Source: Dictyophora rubrovolvata (Eukaryota > Basidiomycota > Agaricomycetes > Phallales > Phallaceae). From it: a stretch of DNA of 64,000 bases. Below the pieces are notes generated by a model. It was not told where the DNA came from. It was given only the letters and a program-made list of their open reading frames with translations, and did no database searches. The stretch's first letter is position 1; every line of letters starts with the position of its first letter. A program made the position numbers and the translations under genes. Location of the stretch: positions 1,798,001 to 1,862,000 of the forward strand of contig CP114117.1 of the NCBI GenBank assembly GCA_029959195.1, read 5' to 3'. Below are positions 16,214-27,463 of the stretch, in pieces.

Positions 16214-17212
16214 TCAATATGTCCCATTATTATTGGGAACAAGACTAGAAAGTCTTTTGGTAGATTTATCGGAACCGTAGCCGAATTCACTTTGGGGTTG
16301 AAGTTGCAAAGCGGCAGTCTTGCCTGCACGCTGTAAGCATTCCAAGGGAACAACGCCTTGTTCGTTGCGCATATTGGAGCACAAAGCCCATCCGTCGTCG
16401 TAACGTGTCAAGACGCGTATATGTTCACCGGTGGTTATATTCAACTCATCTGGCAGTGAAGGAATAAAAGTGCGAACAACAACTGTGAAATCTGCCTTTT
16501 GAGCGCTAGTGGTGGACTTGGAGGGAGACGTAGCCTGGACAGGAGGAATAGCCGAAATTGGAGATGGTGTCGAATTATACGACAATGGGGGAGGCGAAGG
16601 CATTTTGGGACTGCTTGCAAAATTAGGTGCCGTTAACAAAGGAGGAGCACTTTTTTCTCGCTGCTCCGTCGGGGGGACACTGGGTTTCTTTTCGTCTCCA
16701 TATACTGTGTTACGCTTCGTTTGCAATGCAGGAACGAGACCAGCCCCCCAAGTGCTACGTTTCAATTCTCGACGGTGTATATAGAATTTACGAATGGCGA
16801 AGGCCGCAATTGCTGCTACGAGAAGGATTACGAGGGCGACAATAGCACCGATGGCTCCTGAAGAAAGACCGCCTTTTGACGAATTAACGACGTGAGCTTG
16901 TGAACTCGCAGCATCCACAGCTGGACCAGAAGAAGGGGAAGGTGAAGTCGTGACCACTTTGGTGACGACACTTGCAAGGGGGGATGAGTGTGAAGACGGG
17001 GATGTGATAGCAGAGGGCGATGCATCCAAACTTGGAGTGGTGAGGTTTGAAGTAGGTAACGTTGAGGGAGAGGTTGATGCGCCCTCTTTTACGCTTGGCG
17101 AGTCTGTGATATTCTTCGTATCTGCAGACGGGGAATCGAGTTTGTCCGTCGTATGAGCACGATTAAAGACTCCATTGTGACGACGGGCAGATTCGCGGTT
17201 GTACAAGGACAT
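16214..17212 (-). CDS. single-pass membrane protein with cytosolic SH3 domain
   Basis: One uninterrupted exon of about 332 residues from ATG 17212 (MSLYNRESARRHNG); the open frame runs further upstream but without a better ATG. Residues ~25-120 are rich in Ser, Thr and Pro, like a glycosylated stalk. A membrane helix (GAIGAIVALVILLVAAIAAF) at about 125-147 is followed by basic residues. A Pro/Ser-rich stretch comes next, then an SH3 domain at about 245-300: VVVRTFIPSLPDEL, GEHIRVLTRYDDGWALC and EQGVVPLECLQ. No signal peptide is apparent, so a type III orientation is likely. The layout recalls fungal surface sensors coupled to an SH3 adaptor, but Sho1 has four membrane helices, so this is not Sho1. 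Function is unknown. A similar protein is encoded at 23253-24217. Confidence 0.85.
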   Translation of the reverse strand: MSLYNRESARRHNGVFNRAHTTDKLDSPSADTKNITDSPSVKEGASTSPSTLPTSNLTTPSLDASPSAITSPSSHSSPLASVVTKVVTTSPSPSSGPAVDAASSQAHVVNSSKGGLSSGAIGAIVALVILLVAAIAAFAIRKFYIHRRELKRSTWGAGLVPALQTKRNTVYGDEKKPSVPPTEQREKSAPPLLTAPNFASSPKMPSPPPLSYNSTPSPISAIPPVQATSPSKSTTSAQKADFTVVVRTFIPSLPDELNITTGEHIRVLTRYDDGWALCSNMRNEQGVVPLECLQRAGKTAALQLQPQSEFGYGSDKSTKRLSSLVPNNNGTY

Positions 17213-17448
17213 GTTACCCAATTTTTTTAATCTTTTTTTTTTATAAAAAAAAAAAACGAGAGACTTTCGGAAAAAGAATGGCGAGTTGGGAAGGAACGTG
17301 AAACGGGCAGGAATCAAACGGTACAGCAGACCCGGCGAGAGGAGGACAACGAGGTTACTTGATTGTTGATACCAGAATAGCCGCTACAAGTACATATGCG
17401 TACATAATACCACACACTGCCATACAACACACTGTACATCCATCCATG

Positions 17449-20400
17449 TCACTGAGCGTCACCGTAGTGCACACGTTTTCTTTTTTTTAATGGAGGAATT
17501 GAGCTCTCTACATCTTCTTCTTTCACCTCAATCTCATCATTTTTCATATCATAATCAAACGACCTTCTCTTCTGCCTCGTGAGGGGTATGTCTACAACGT
17601 TCGAAGCATCGTCTTCGTCTTCAATATGTTCCTGCGTGATAAACGTAGTATTCTCCAGCACTCGTCTCATGTTAACGTCCAGCTCGAACGAACTTGCTTG
17701 CTGCTGAGCTTGTTTCTGCAGGGTTCGCCTTCTAGACACCATCGCTTCTTCGTATGTGCCTGCCATAACGAGCGTGACCACCTTGCCGTCTCCGGGTGAG
17801 TGCATTGATCAAAAGTGAGCTAACTGTTTATACCTTCAGTTTCTCGCATTTACTCCCAATTCGGTGAGCCCGCTACACAGAAATGTTACTAGCAGATCAT
17901 AAGATAAAACTCTACGCGGATTCGTACTTTGATAGCCTGAGATTCAACATCACCGTGCCATACAGGTTCGCAAAATATAATACGCGATGCGGATACGATA
18001 TTTCTTGTTAATTTAAAATCAATAAACCCAATACCTTTTGGATTAAAGAACATTATTAACAGACTTACAACCCACGTGAGCCCAACTTTAATTCCACGAG
18101 CAAAGCGCGACATTCCTCCCTAGTTTCGAATGTTACCACATTGCTCTGTCGTTGGGCAGCTTTCATTCCGGTCGATACAGATAAGAATTGAACTTGGGCT
18201 AATCTCAAGGCGTCCGCGAGATATGCCAGAGAAAGAGGCATGGACGAAAATATCAGAAATTTATGTTTCAGAGAGTGTTTTAAGACCTATAACAAACTTG
18301 AGTATTATTCAATATATTTTGCCAAGGTACTTGCTTTTCTCAATATATAATTCACTTTGCTGGATGCAGATTTATGTAGAACAATCGGCGGTACGCGCGT
18401 TTCTAAGCTGGTTTCAAAAGTTCCATTATATTGCGAGTGTCCCCTGTTGTGACGCTGAAGCTGCGAGTATGTGTGGGATTATTATCATAAACCTAATTAG
18501 GAAAGCTATTGCATAACGAATTCTCACCGATTTATAACGTTTATCCCTTAAATTCTGTCTTTTAAGCGTTTCTTTTTTTGTCCGGGACACCTCCTTCCAC
18601 TGCTCCTCAAGCTCACGCTGTTCCTCTGCCCGGGCAACCAAGTTTTCTTCGCATATAAGAGGAGACACATGTAGAATGCGCTGCATCGCCAACAGACGAT
18701 ACGTATCTAGGTATGGGCCGTCGCTACCAAATAAATCTGATTTAATTTTTAACCAAGCTTCGCCTAATGTTTCAGAAAGACCGTGAACAGAAAAAACGAA
18801 ATCTTCATTGAGCATTATCTCGCCCCAGGTTTTGTCCGAGGCAGCCTGCTGTCTTTTAAGAAGTAAGGTTACATACCATAAAGGGAGAATAATATGAAGA
18901 ACCCACTGAATACGCAGTGATTCACGGACTAACTGCAAGTCCGATGCACAAACGTTTCTGTTCAAGGCATTGACTTCTGCATCTTTTGAACGCTGAATCG
19001 CCCCCCAGATCTGAAACACTTCCTCGTCTGTTTTCCAAAAAAGTGTTCTAAAAAATATCAGGCCCTATAGAAGCCGCATTTTAAAAAAAATGGAAACGAA
19101 CTGTGTCAAGTTTTCCAGAGCTGTCCTTAATTCTTTCCGAGACTAGGGAAGAAGATTGATTAGACATGCGTTGACAATCAAAGCGTAAAACACGCACCGA
19201 CGGGTGGAACAAGTAATCCTGTCATAAAATAATTTCCATGTAAATCATTGGAATTGGTAACTGAGAAGTATAATTACCTGATGCTGGCGCTCAGAATCTA
19301 CAGCATTGACTGCTATCACAGATTGAAGGACATTATATGTCCTCGCAGCCAATGGTTGAAATTTCAATTTAACTACTTTCTCCTGCAAAAGAGGTAACCG
19401 CTCGGGTATTTCGCTCTCTATTACCTGGATACTGATCAAAAGTTTTTATTTCAGTTTGAGAGGGGAGGAATCAATAAAAGTAAACTCACGGATGTCGGAA
19501 CATCATTAACCTCATGAGATTTCGCAAAAGGACGATTGAACCAGGAAGTGGCCCTGCCTTGTGCATTATTGGCTTCACTACCTTCTCGCTGAATTTATTA
19601 TTTCCTGAATACGCCGCGAAATCGAAGAACCTGGTTACATAGTCTCCAAGAATAGTCAAGTCAGCACGCTCTTCTTTCGTCCAAGGTCTAGGTCGAGATG
19701 TGTCCCACGTATCGCATGGGAAGTCCGGGTCGTCTTCTTCCTCGTCGCCATCATCACTAACACCAGCAACGTCACTATCGTCGTCTTCTTCTCTCTTCAT
19801 TACAGCCTTTGTCGATCCTGCTTTCCCTAGCCCGAGACCCATGAGGTTTGGTGTGGGGGTTCCGGTAATAATCCACCGATGCGCAGCATTGAATTGTTGA
19901 CACTTTTCAGCATAATTTCCCCTGGTTCCCATTTTATGCCCCTCATCTACTACAAGACGCTTCCATCTCACCTAATTGTAATCAGAGAAAGCCAGGGAAA
20001 TAGTTTGTGTGCGTACTTACTTGCATTAGCGGAAAACATTCATTTTGCTTGCAAAGACACTTGGGGACACGAAATTGATCATTCAATGGTTGACAACTGC
20101 AATATGTTGTTCTAATTAGTTCTTCTTTCTTTTCTTTATAACGTGAAAGTCCTAAAAAGGGCATTTAGATGGATTCGAACCTAAATATCTGACAAAACAT
20201 ACTTTCGTGAGTTAATAGCACAATCTTAAAAAGAAAAGGCCATTAGCCTGTAGTTTCAAAAGAATAAGAAAACAGCCACGTACATCATAATGCGAAGCTA
20301 GCTTAGGAGCAGGCGGAATTCTCCGTCGAGTCTTATTATCGTCGCCTAAAAAAAGCACCCTGAGAACGTTCGTGTCGCAATGTTTATTAATTTCCGAGTT

Positions 20401-21910
20401 CCATTGAACGACTATTGCTTGAGGCACTACAATCAAAGTTGCGCTCGTTAAATAGAATTGCTTCCATCTACGATTTATGAGGGTCTTCCGGGGAGATGTT
20501 CGCAGTTCTTCAGACTTCTGCGTTACGTCTAGACGGTAAAACGGGACACAGTGCGGTAAGGCTTCGTTTAGATCAGGGATACGCTCCAGTCTCTTGTCTG
20601 CATAACAATTGCCATCAATTTGAAAATAAAAATAAAAACACTAGGGGAGATAATATGACTTACCTGCATAAGTCAAAACCAAGGGTGTTGCTCTGATGTA
20701 ATGGAAAAGGAGCTCTACGAGAGAAGGCAGTGCCCCCGAAGAGACGGGTTGTTTTGTATTTTCACGAGCCCTTTTGAATATGGGAGATTGAAAGGTCCGC
20801 AAAGCTATCTCGCTGAGTATGACCTTGTCATCGGGACTCCAGCTTCTTTCATCGGGTTGCGCGATGTGGTCCTTGGTAGCCATTATTAAACCAAGTATAA
20901 TACATGTTTTTCCCGTCCCCATCTCTTCGCACAAAATACCTCCACTGGGAACGGGATACTGTGGAAGGGGTCCACTGAGTATTTCCATTGTGGACGGCTG
21001 CAGGTAGAAAATTCGTTGGTCTTTCACTCCTCGAACGGTTATATAGGAAGGATCCGGTATTAGGCCTGGCTGGAGCTCGCGTTGAAGCATGTTCGCCACG
21101 GTTCGAGTCTGGTATTTGTATAAACTCGTTTTCATACCCTGAGGTTTATCCCAGGTTAAGGCTTGCGAGTAGTAGTCCCTTATACGGGGGTCGACACCTT
21201 GCAGGAACGTCGAGGGATGCAGCTCTGGGGATGGAAGGCTGCTGAATATTTCTGCAAGTGTAGTGTTTTCCTACCAACACAAATCCACTTAGCGCCAAAA
21301 CGTTTTTGAATACGATAGTACGAAAGATCACAACACACCGAGACAGGAAGGAACGGCTTGAATTGATCGTCAGGAGGGGCAGGCTTGTCCCAGGCTTGAG
21401 AAGCGTGATTAATGCAGGGTAATAGACAATTAAGATAATTTCGAGCATTCGCAATATCGTTTTGGGATAGCTTTGAACGAAAGTCTTTGGGACTAGATGG
21501 GTGGTCACTGGGAATTAGATATACTCGCACATGCAGAAGACTGTTGCTGAACAGCTTCCACCGGGGCCGAATATAACCAAGTTTCGTTAGAAAACTCAAT
21601 TCAACGCCGAACGAAACATTCTGCAAGAGATTGAGATTATCTCCTGTCGCATGCACTAACGTCTTGGGCCACTCTGAATAATCTCCATCTGTTTCGACCT
21701 GCCATGCAATCTCGTCGTAAAGTTCCGGACAGACATTGATTTCCAGGGTTCCAGCTGACAGAAGATTCGAAAGATCGTCAAATTCTTCACGAATCATGCC
21801 AAGTCGACTGCCGAAAGCAGCAGTTTTTGAATACTCTGACCGCGAGGTTTATTACGAGAGGCAGTGAGAAATGCGCAAACAATAGTCCTACGATTCAGGG
21901 CGTCTATCAT
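17449..21910 (-). CDS. SNF2-family DEAD/DEAH-box ATPase
   Basis: A large nuclear DNA-dependent ATPase, about 1,100-1,200 residues. The N-terminal part is unrecognised ([18 protein letters not shown]). The first helicase lobe has [16 protein letters not shown], Walker A ([19 protein letters not shown]), motif Ia region [14 protein letters not shown], the Walker B box VVDEGH and motif III ([13 protein letters not shown]). An acidic insert follows. The second lobe has [40 protein letters not shown] and motif VI (QAIKRAHRIG). The C-terminus is basic (PPLKKRKR). No RING finger is seen between the lobes, unlike Rad5, Rad16 or SHPRH. The start is uncertain: an exon MIDALN at 21910 joins through a 56-base intron to the frame containing ATG 21797. 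One intron, 18287-18334, appears to use a GC donor. Confidence 0.88.
18287..18334 (-). other. GC-AG intron in the SNF2 gene
   Basis: The exon ending NYILRK joins in phase 0 to [13 protein letters not shown] only if the donor is gcaagt. The nearest GT, three bases on, would shift the frame into a stop. Length is 48 bases. Confidence 0.65.
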
Positions 21911-22135
21911 GATACACAAGTCCCTATGAATACGATAGTTTCATATGATATAAAGTACTCGAGGAAGGTTAAACCGTAGTACTATATCTATATTTCAGCT
22001 AGCGTATAGATAATACGAAATTATGTATCAACATTCACTTCGCCGCGAAAAGAACTTGCAGCTGGAACCTCGCGTCAGAACTCGTGCGCGGCAATTTGAC
22101 GAACCGCGTCTTCAAACAAAAACCAGAACTCCACC

Positions 22136-22883
22136 ATGCTAATAACGTCAAGAACATCCATCTCCTCTATTCATTCTCATCGTCTTGTCAAATGTCTCAA
22201 GCATGTTAGGTCTCAAACAACCTTAAATGTCAATGAGGCACAAACCTTGTCATGGCCAGAATACCTTGCAATTCGACGGGCAAAAAGACGTTGGGAAATG
22301 GCAAGTCGTATTTTGCTTGCACGCCAGACGAACGACAGAATTTGACCACATGCTTTTTTAGGCAGCTACAATTCCAGCAACCGTAATTACCTTTGGTATT
22401 GGAGCGAACTACTTTGCTTCAATGGAGATCGACCACACAAAGACGTTTTTTGGCGTTGATCCCATTTTTGTTCTAGGTGCGGCGACTATCGCCTGTGGAG
22501 GTAATGACATTCCCTTCGATTTTTAACATAGTCTAAGCACTCCTAATGTCAAATTTCAGGTTTAGGCTATCTTCTTGGTCCAACGATCGGGGGCTTCATA
22601 TGGAAAGTGAGCCACCGGCAAATACTTCCCCTCGTAGAAGCTCGAGAACGTGACTTTTATCAACATATCGTTCGGAATAGAGTTGATCCCCGATATCAAA
22701 GCACAAGCAACCCTGTACCTGACTACCACGGTATTACTCCGACTTTCCAAACGGATTTAAAGGCCTGTACTGATAACTTACTTGGAAACAGGTGAAAAAA
22801 TTGGTTCTTTAAATCAGTACCGCCAATGGTTACGAGACCAAGCCAAATTCAGAAAGAAAGCTGCCTGGGAGTCCGATCCATGA
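22136..22883 (+). CDS. PAM17: Pam17, presequence translocase motor subunit
   Basis: An inner-membrane protein of the TIM23 import motor that helps organise the Pam16-Pam18 module. Four exons are joined. The first carries a basic, acid-poor targeting leader and TLSWPEYLAIRRAKRRWEM. The second gives AATIPATVITFGIGANYF and FGVDPIFVLGAATIACG. The third gives GLGYLLGPTIGGFIWKVSHR and EARERDFYQHIVRNRVDP. The last gives EKIGSLNQYRQWLRDQAKF and ends AAWESDP. Two membrane helices and the family motifs are intact, and the length of about 200 residues is normal. The first intron (22301-22361) must start with GC to keep the frame. The gene is divergent from the SNF2 gene, with about 225 bases between start codons. 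Confidence 0.95.
22301..22361 (+). other. GC-AG intron in PAM17
   Basis: The join RRWEM|AATIP matches the family only if the intron begins gcaagt directly after ATG. Using the GT three bases further would give an unrelated frame. Length is 61 bases and the end is ttttttag. Confidence 0.85.
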
Positions 22884-23252
22884 GCTTTCAACGATGGTAA
22901 GCCCTTCTCTTCGCACCTCATCCGGAACGTATCACATAATTTTCCTGGCAGAGACGCTTCTATTTTTTTGTGTATGATTGAATAGCAACCTGAATCATAG
23001 CTGAACATACGGTCTCACTGGGAGTTGACTAATACGATTAACAAAGAGCAATATCGTTAATAAAAGTGCGCTACGGCTACAGCCGCCGGCCAATAAATAA
23101 CATTCGACGGAATAGTCTCATAGAGACGCCATAAATAGTGTGAAATGAACGAACCGGATGAATGAACGACGGATTAAAAGGATAGACAAAATAAGGTTTG
23201 AATTGACAGGAGTGTTTTCTCTCATTGAAAGGTGCCGGTGAGTGGTGAACTT
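22884..23252. other. intergenic stretch between convergent genes
   Basis: This 369-base gap separates the stops of PAM17 and the second SH3 gene. No coding or structural feature was recognised; it should hold both 3' untranslated regions. Confidence 0.5.
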
Positions 23253-24217
23253 TCATACTTTGGATGCTTTGGAAGCCGCAATGGCTTGAGCTGAAAAACG
23301 AAAAACGTTCTTGGTTTTTGTAGATGGTGTCCTGTCCTTCTCTACTACACAGAGTCGAGGAACAACGCCTTTCTCCTGCGAGCCAACACGTTGAACAAGA
23401 CACCACTCGTCTTCATATTCCTCTATCAGATAAAGGTGTTCGCCTACTTGTATTTCCAGTTCATCAGCAAGCGAGGGCGGGAACGTTGAATCTGCGACAA
23501 CCAGCCGATATGGTTTGCCTGAAGGGCTTGATTTCGTAGAAGGTGTCGCTGAATATCCCGCTGGCGATTTACTGGCCGATGTACGAGGCGAAAGGGAGGG
23601 AGAAGAGGTCTGACCATGTGTTGTTGGGGGTGCGAGTGCTGAAGTGTTTATCTTCAAAGCAGGAATGTTTTGCGAGCCCTCATTTACCTTTTTCAAAGGT
23701 GCTGATGAGGGATCTTCGCCTGGCGCGACGTATAAGACCCGAGGTTTGTCACTGATGAGTCCTACCCTAGCGTCTTGACCCGTTACGCCTTGAGAGGATG
23801 TTGGCAAAGCCACTAGAAATGTACCCTGCGAGTTTGGAGCAGATAAGCCAAAGGTAGTCTTCTCAGGTAACGTTCCCGAATACTGTGGCATTATCAGGTT
23901 ACCAATCTTCTTAGCCCGCGAACGTCTTCGATGGCTGTAAATTACACCGCTTATTATCAAACCTAAGGGAAAAAAAGGTGAGATCAACCTGAAGATAAAT
24001 GTGAACATTCAAGCTGCATAGTACCCAAAACAATGAGGATTATTGGAACCACTATTGCTGCTATCTTTCCCGTGTTTGACATGGAATGCGCATTCTCGGT
24101 GTCAATCGAATCTCGTTCCGTCAAACTGTTTCTCCCTTCAGGTATTTGCCGCGAGTTTGAGTCGAGTTGACGAGAGAAGAAAGAGCTACCTGTTGACCCC
24201 ACGATTGATGGGGCCAT
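23253..24217 (-). CDS. second single-pass membrane protein with SH3 domain
   Basis: Two exons encode about 300 residues from ATG 24217 (MAPSIVGSTG). A short Ser-rich N-terminal part precedes a membrane helix (IAAIVVPIILIVLGLIISGV) at about 52-72, followed by a strongly basic stretch (YSHRRRSRAKKIG). A Ser/Pro/Thr-rich linker leads to an SH3 domain near the C-terminus: YRLVVADSTFPPSLADEL, VGEHLYLIEEYEDEWCLV and EKGVVPRLCVVE. The order ectodomain, helix, basic patch, linker, SH3 is the same as in the protein at 16214-17212, though the outside part is much shorter here. The SH3 domains share the P.L.DEL, GEH and GVVP patterns, so the two may be paralogues or members of one fungal family. Function unknown; a surface-signalling role is only a guess. 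Confidence 0.85.
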
Positions 24218-24937
24218 CGAAATAACCACGGGTTGAGGGTGGACCAAGCTGAGAGAGAAGATGTCTTTGGCTGTCCAACATTCAAATTTATACTCACTCC
24301 ATCAGCGGCAGATTCACAGTTAATTGATGTGATATCTCTGTACAGAGATTATTTTTGTGCAATTGCTGTTCCTCCCTTGATCCACTTAGTCTATTTTGCA
24401 TATACGTACACATGTTTATTCTCATCTGTTTTTTTGTCGGAGGCAGTTCTCCTTTACATCACATCGAGCATAAACATACTTAAGATATAGAGAATAGGGT
24501 GCTTAACGTTTAGAGCAGCAAAAGAACGGGGTGAGTTCCCCACGATATGTACATCAACAATCTAACCGAATCTCAGTTGATGTTCGACTTCAATTGATTT
24601 CCCACTAGCCACTGACCGCCAATACAGAGGCCATCGCAGCTCACCATCGCGACTTGACAACATAGATGGACCTGGATACTCCATCAGAATTTTGTACCCT
24701 TTGCATCTATATATAATAATTATTGTACCCGATGGAGATATACATTTGCATTGATAAAGATAAAAGACGCTAAACTCTGCATGCGTCATTGTAGGAATAT
24801 ATGATAAATTATTGGTTAGTGAATTATAGTATAGGACGTTTGAATAAGCTGAACGAAATGACCTGTGGTATTTATGTATGTTAATGGATTTGTATATATA
24901 GATTAAACAAAACCTCAAACCTACGGGCTTTCAAGTT
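24218..24937. other. intergenic stretch, no gene recognised
   Basis: This 720-base gap lies upstream of the second SH3 gene and downstream of the next minus-strand gene. Open frames in it are short and lack protein character. Confidence 0.45.
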
Positions 24938-25672
24938 TCATGAGTTCCGGACTTGTAACGTGTTGATAACGGAGACCTGAATCAGGTCGTCGAGGCCTTT
25001 GGGAAGGCCGTCCAGGTCCTTGGACGACGGAGTGGACATTGTTGATATTTTCATTTGAGGTCGTCCTTGGTCAGCACCTGAGGATGATCTGGATTCAGGC
25101 AGAGGAATTTCCGACGGGCATAGTGGTGCATCCGATTTTTCTGCACTATCGGGAACATCTCGCCGGTCCCCTGCAATCTTTTCAGATATCGTAGGTGTAT
25201 TTGCTCCGGTATCGGCCTTTGGGACCTGTCCTGATTTGAGATTATCTGCTTGCGTAGCCGTCGATTCAGGGGTCGACCGAGTGCCACTCTGTTTATCTCG
25301 AAGTGAGATTCGAGAAATGGACCGCCATAACCCTTTTACAAGCTTTCCAATATCCGGCAGGGGGATCTCCTCTTCTTGTTCGTAAAACTCATAATCCGAT
25401 CCAAAGAAGCTATCCTCTGCAGCCTCTGCGGCCTCTGCCAGTCGTTGCCTCGACACTTGCAACAATTCAGCTCGACCCGCGAGTCCAATGGGACGTCGGT
25501 TTCGCCGTTTTTTGCCTTCGACTCTTGGTAAAGGAGCAAACGATATACTTGAGGGTGTTGAAGAGGAGGATGAGCCAGGTGAACCATCCGAACGGGATAT
25601 GGATGGCACTCGCAAGATGCTTGGGCGCGGCGGCGGATTCGAGGAAATCAATATTGTTACTTGTTCAGACAT
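24938..25672 (-). CDS. unrecognised low-complexity protein
   Basis: A single exon of 244 residues from ATG 25672 (MSEQVTILISSNPPPRPS). The frame stays open upstream, but the sequence there is not protein-like. Residues 15-45 are Ser/Pro-rich. A basic patch (EGKKRRNRRP) at about 50 could be a nuclear signal. An Ala/Glu-rich helix (RQRLAEAAEAAEDSFFGSDY) and an acidic stretch follow. A short amphipathic part (IGKLVKGLWRSISRISL) precedes a polar tail ending QVRNS. No membrane helix or known domain is visible. I do not recognise a family. The long clean frame and codon-like composition support a real gene. Confidence 0.65.
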   Translation of the reverse strand: MSEQVTILISSNPPPRPSILRVPSISRSDGSPGSSSSSTPSSISFAPLPRVEGKKRRNRRPIGLAGRAELLQVSRQRLAEAAEAAEDSFFGSDYEFYEQEEEIPLPDIGKLVKGLWRSISRISLRDKQSGTRSTPESTATQADNLKSGQVPKADTGANTPTISEKIAGDRRDVPDSAEKSDAPLCPSEIPLPESRSSSGADQGRPQMKISTMSTPSSKDLDGLPKGLDDLIQVSVINTLQVRNS

Positions 25673-25991
25673 GAGCCAAAGTTGAAATCCTGTTCCTGTT
25701 CGCCGTCCTTGACTTGAAGAGTTTGTTTGCGTGAAAACAGATAAAAGGAGAGCAAGGCAAGGCAGAGGAGGGGAGAAGGAAAAAAAACAAGGTACGGCAC
25801 CACAATCGGCACGGTAACATGATGATAAACCATTCGTGACAACACCGATTTTCTGTACCAATTGAGTTGATGACTGCACATACCACACGGCCGAAGCAGT
25901 ACAAGCTTACTCATTCTATTACAACAAAAGTACATATGTATGATAACGAACGCGACAGATATCAATAATTGAAAACTTGGGTTTAGTTAAA

Positions 25992-27081
25992 TTAGGTATC
26001 GTCTTCTACCATATCGGCAGATTTTATTTTGTTTCTACTGCCTCTTGGTCTTCCTCTAGGACGTTTCGCAGGCGTTTCAATATGATTGGGGCCGTTGCTT
26101 CCGCTGGGTGTCAATGATTCATCGGGCCTCGGAGTGACCGAAGTCCGCTTCTTGTTGGTAGTGCTCGCCAGCTCACCTGCGGCATTCAACCGGCGACCTT
26201 TCAAATATCTTTTAATTTTAGTTTTTATGTCAGATTTACTTGCCACCAAGTAGTCAATCATTTGAATACTCAACGCGGCAGATTTCTCATCTAGCATTTG
26301 TTGCAGACTTGGGAGTGGCTCTTGACCTAATTCCTGTCGTAGCTTATCGACTTCATGTTTCGAAGCTGAGTATTCTCCATCAGTGATCAATTTAATCTTG
26401 GCCCGTAGTTCGTCACATCTATATAAGCGGATCAATTTGCGTCTCTTCGAAGGTTAGAAACGAGGCCATTGTACTCTTTGTTAATCGTGGCTTCAAGCAT
26501 ATCCACCTGATAGGTCAGCGGGAGTATAACCAAGGTCCGTAACTAGTCTTGGCGTTGAGCAAGCCTCAACTCACCTTGTCGCGATCTTCATTCACCTGTT
26601 GGGCAAAAAGAGCTCACTCCATGAAGCACAGGAACATCGATAACGTGGTCTTACCTCCCGCAGACAATTCAGTAGTCTTGTCCTCTCACTTTCTAATCTA
26701 GTATGTGGTGCTCAATTCAATGGCTCGGAGAGATGATAAAACATAAACCGCAAACCGATTTTTCTGCTCCTTTACGTCTTGTAGCGCCTTGCCCTTTTCA
26801 TCGAGAGAGGCGTGGGCGGATAAAATGTGCGCTGTGTGTACTTGAAGTGTGAGGGCATGCTTCCTGAAGTGAACACAAAAATTAGAGGATGATGTATATA
26901 TATTTGGTTCTTATAAAACGCACTTTAACTCGGCTGTTTTGGCCAAATGTACCAACGACCTCGTCCAATCATCTCCTTGAGCAATTAATGGATTTGCATA
27001 TGATTCTTTGGCAATTCCCAAGTGAGGATATGGTGGTATTGTTGTGCCGTTAGATGAGCCTGTCCGTGTAACATGCGACAT
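25992..27081 (-). CDS. coiled-coil protein with C-terminal AT-hook
   Basis: A multi-exon gene of about 290 residues. The first confident ATG is 27081 (MSHVTRTGSSNG), but the frame stays open upstream to an acceptor near 27133, so an upstream coding exon is possible. A conserved-looking stretch (GIAKESYANPLIAQGDDWTR) opens a long helical, charged region with heptad character: KTAELKKHALTLQVHTAHIL, EKGKALQDVKEQKNR, LESERTRLLNCLREVNEDRD. The C-terminal exon ends in a basic tail with RPRGRPRGSRNK, a classic AT-hook core, and acidic VEDDT. A chromatin-associated coiled-coil protein is likely; no family name can be given. Several introns of about 50-60 bases lie between 26430 and 26940. Confidence 0.7.
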
Positions 27082-27463
27082 GGATGAGGAGACAGAGGTT
27101 GTCGGGGTCCCATTGTGATCGCCGGGTCCCCCTGGGTGTGTTTCTATCAGTCACATCGGGAAACACGCATGGGGCAATGTGGTTGGTACTTACTGGAGGT
27201 CCCACAAGTCACACAACACTGTCTGTATAGAATCAAAGAACAATGGCACAATGAAACCCAAACTGTAGAGCCTGTAGTGTTGATATTTGAGCCTCTTCTC
27301 TTTTATTAATGCGGACGTAGTACTTGGAGAACCAATTATTCTGGGATAGACGAACAACATTTTAAATTTATGTATTATGTCTACAGGTTTATGCTAAAAT
27401 AACAACATCGCGATACAGGTATATATAATAAGGATATACAAACAAGCGAAAATACAGTCATCA
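27082..27463. other. short intergenic stretch, possible upstream exon
   Basis: The gap holds an open minus-strand stretch just upstream of 27081 and a gtaagt...ccccag-type intron candidate near 27133-27190. It may contain a leader exon of the coiled-coil gene. Nothing else was recognised. Confidence 0.35.
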
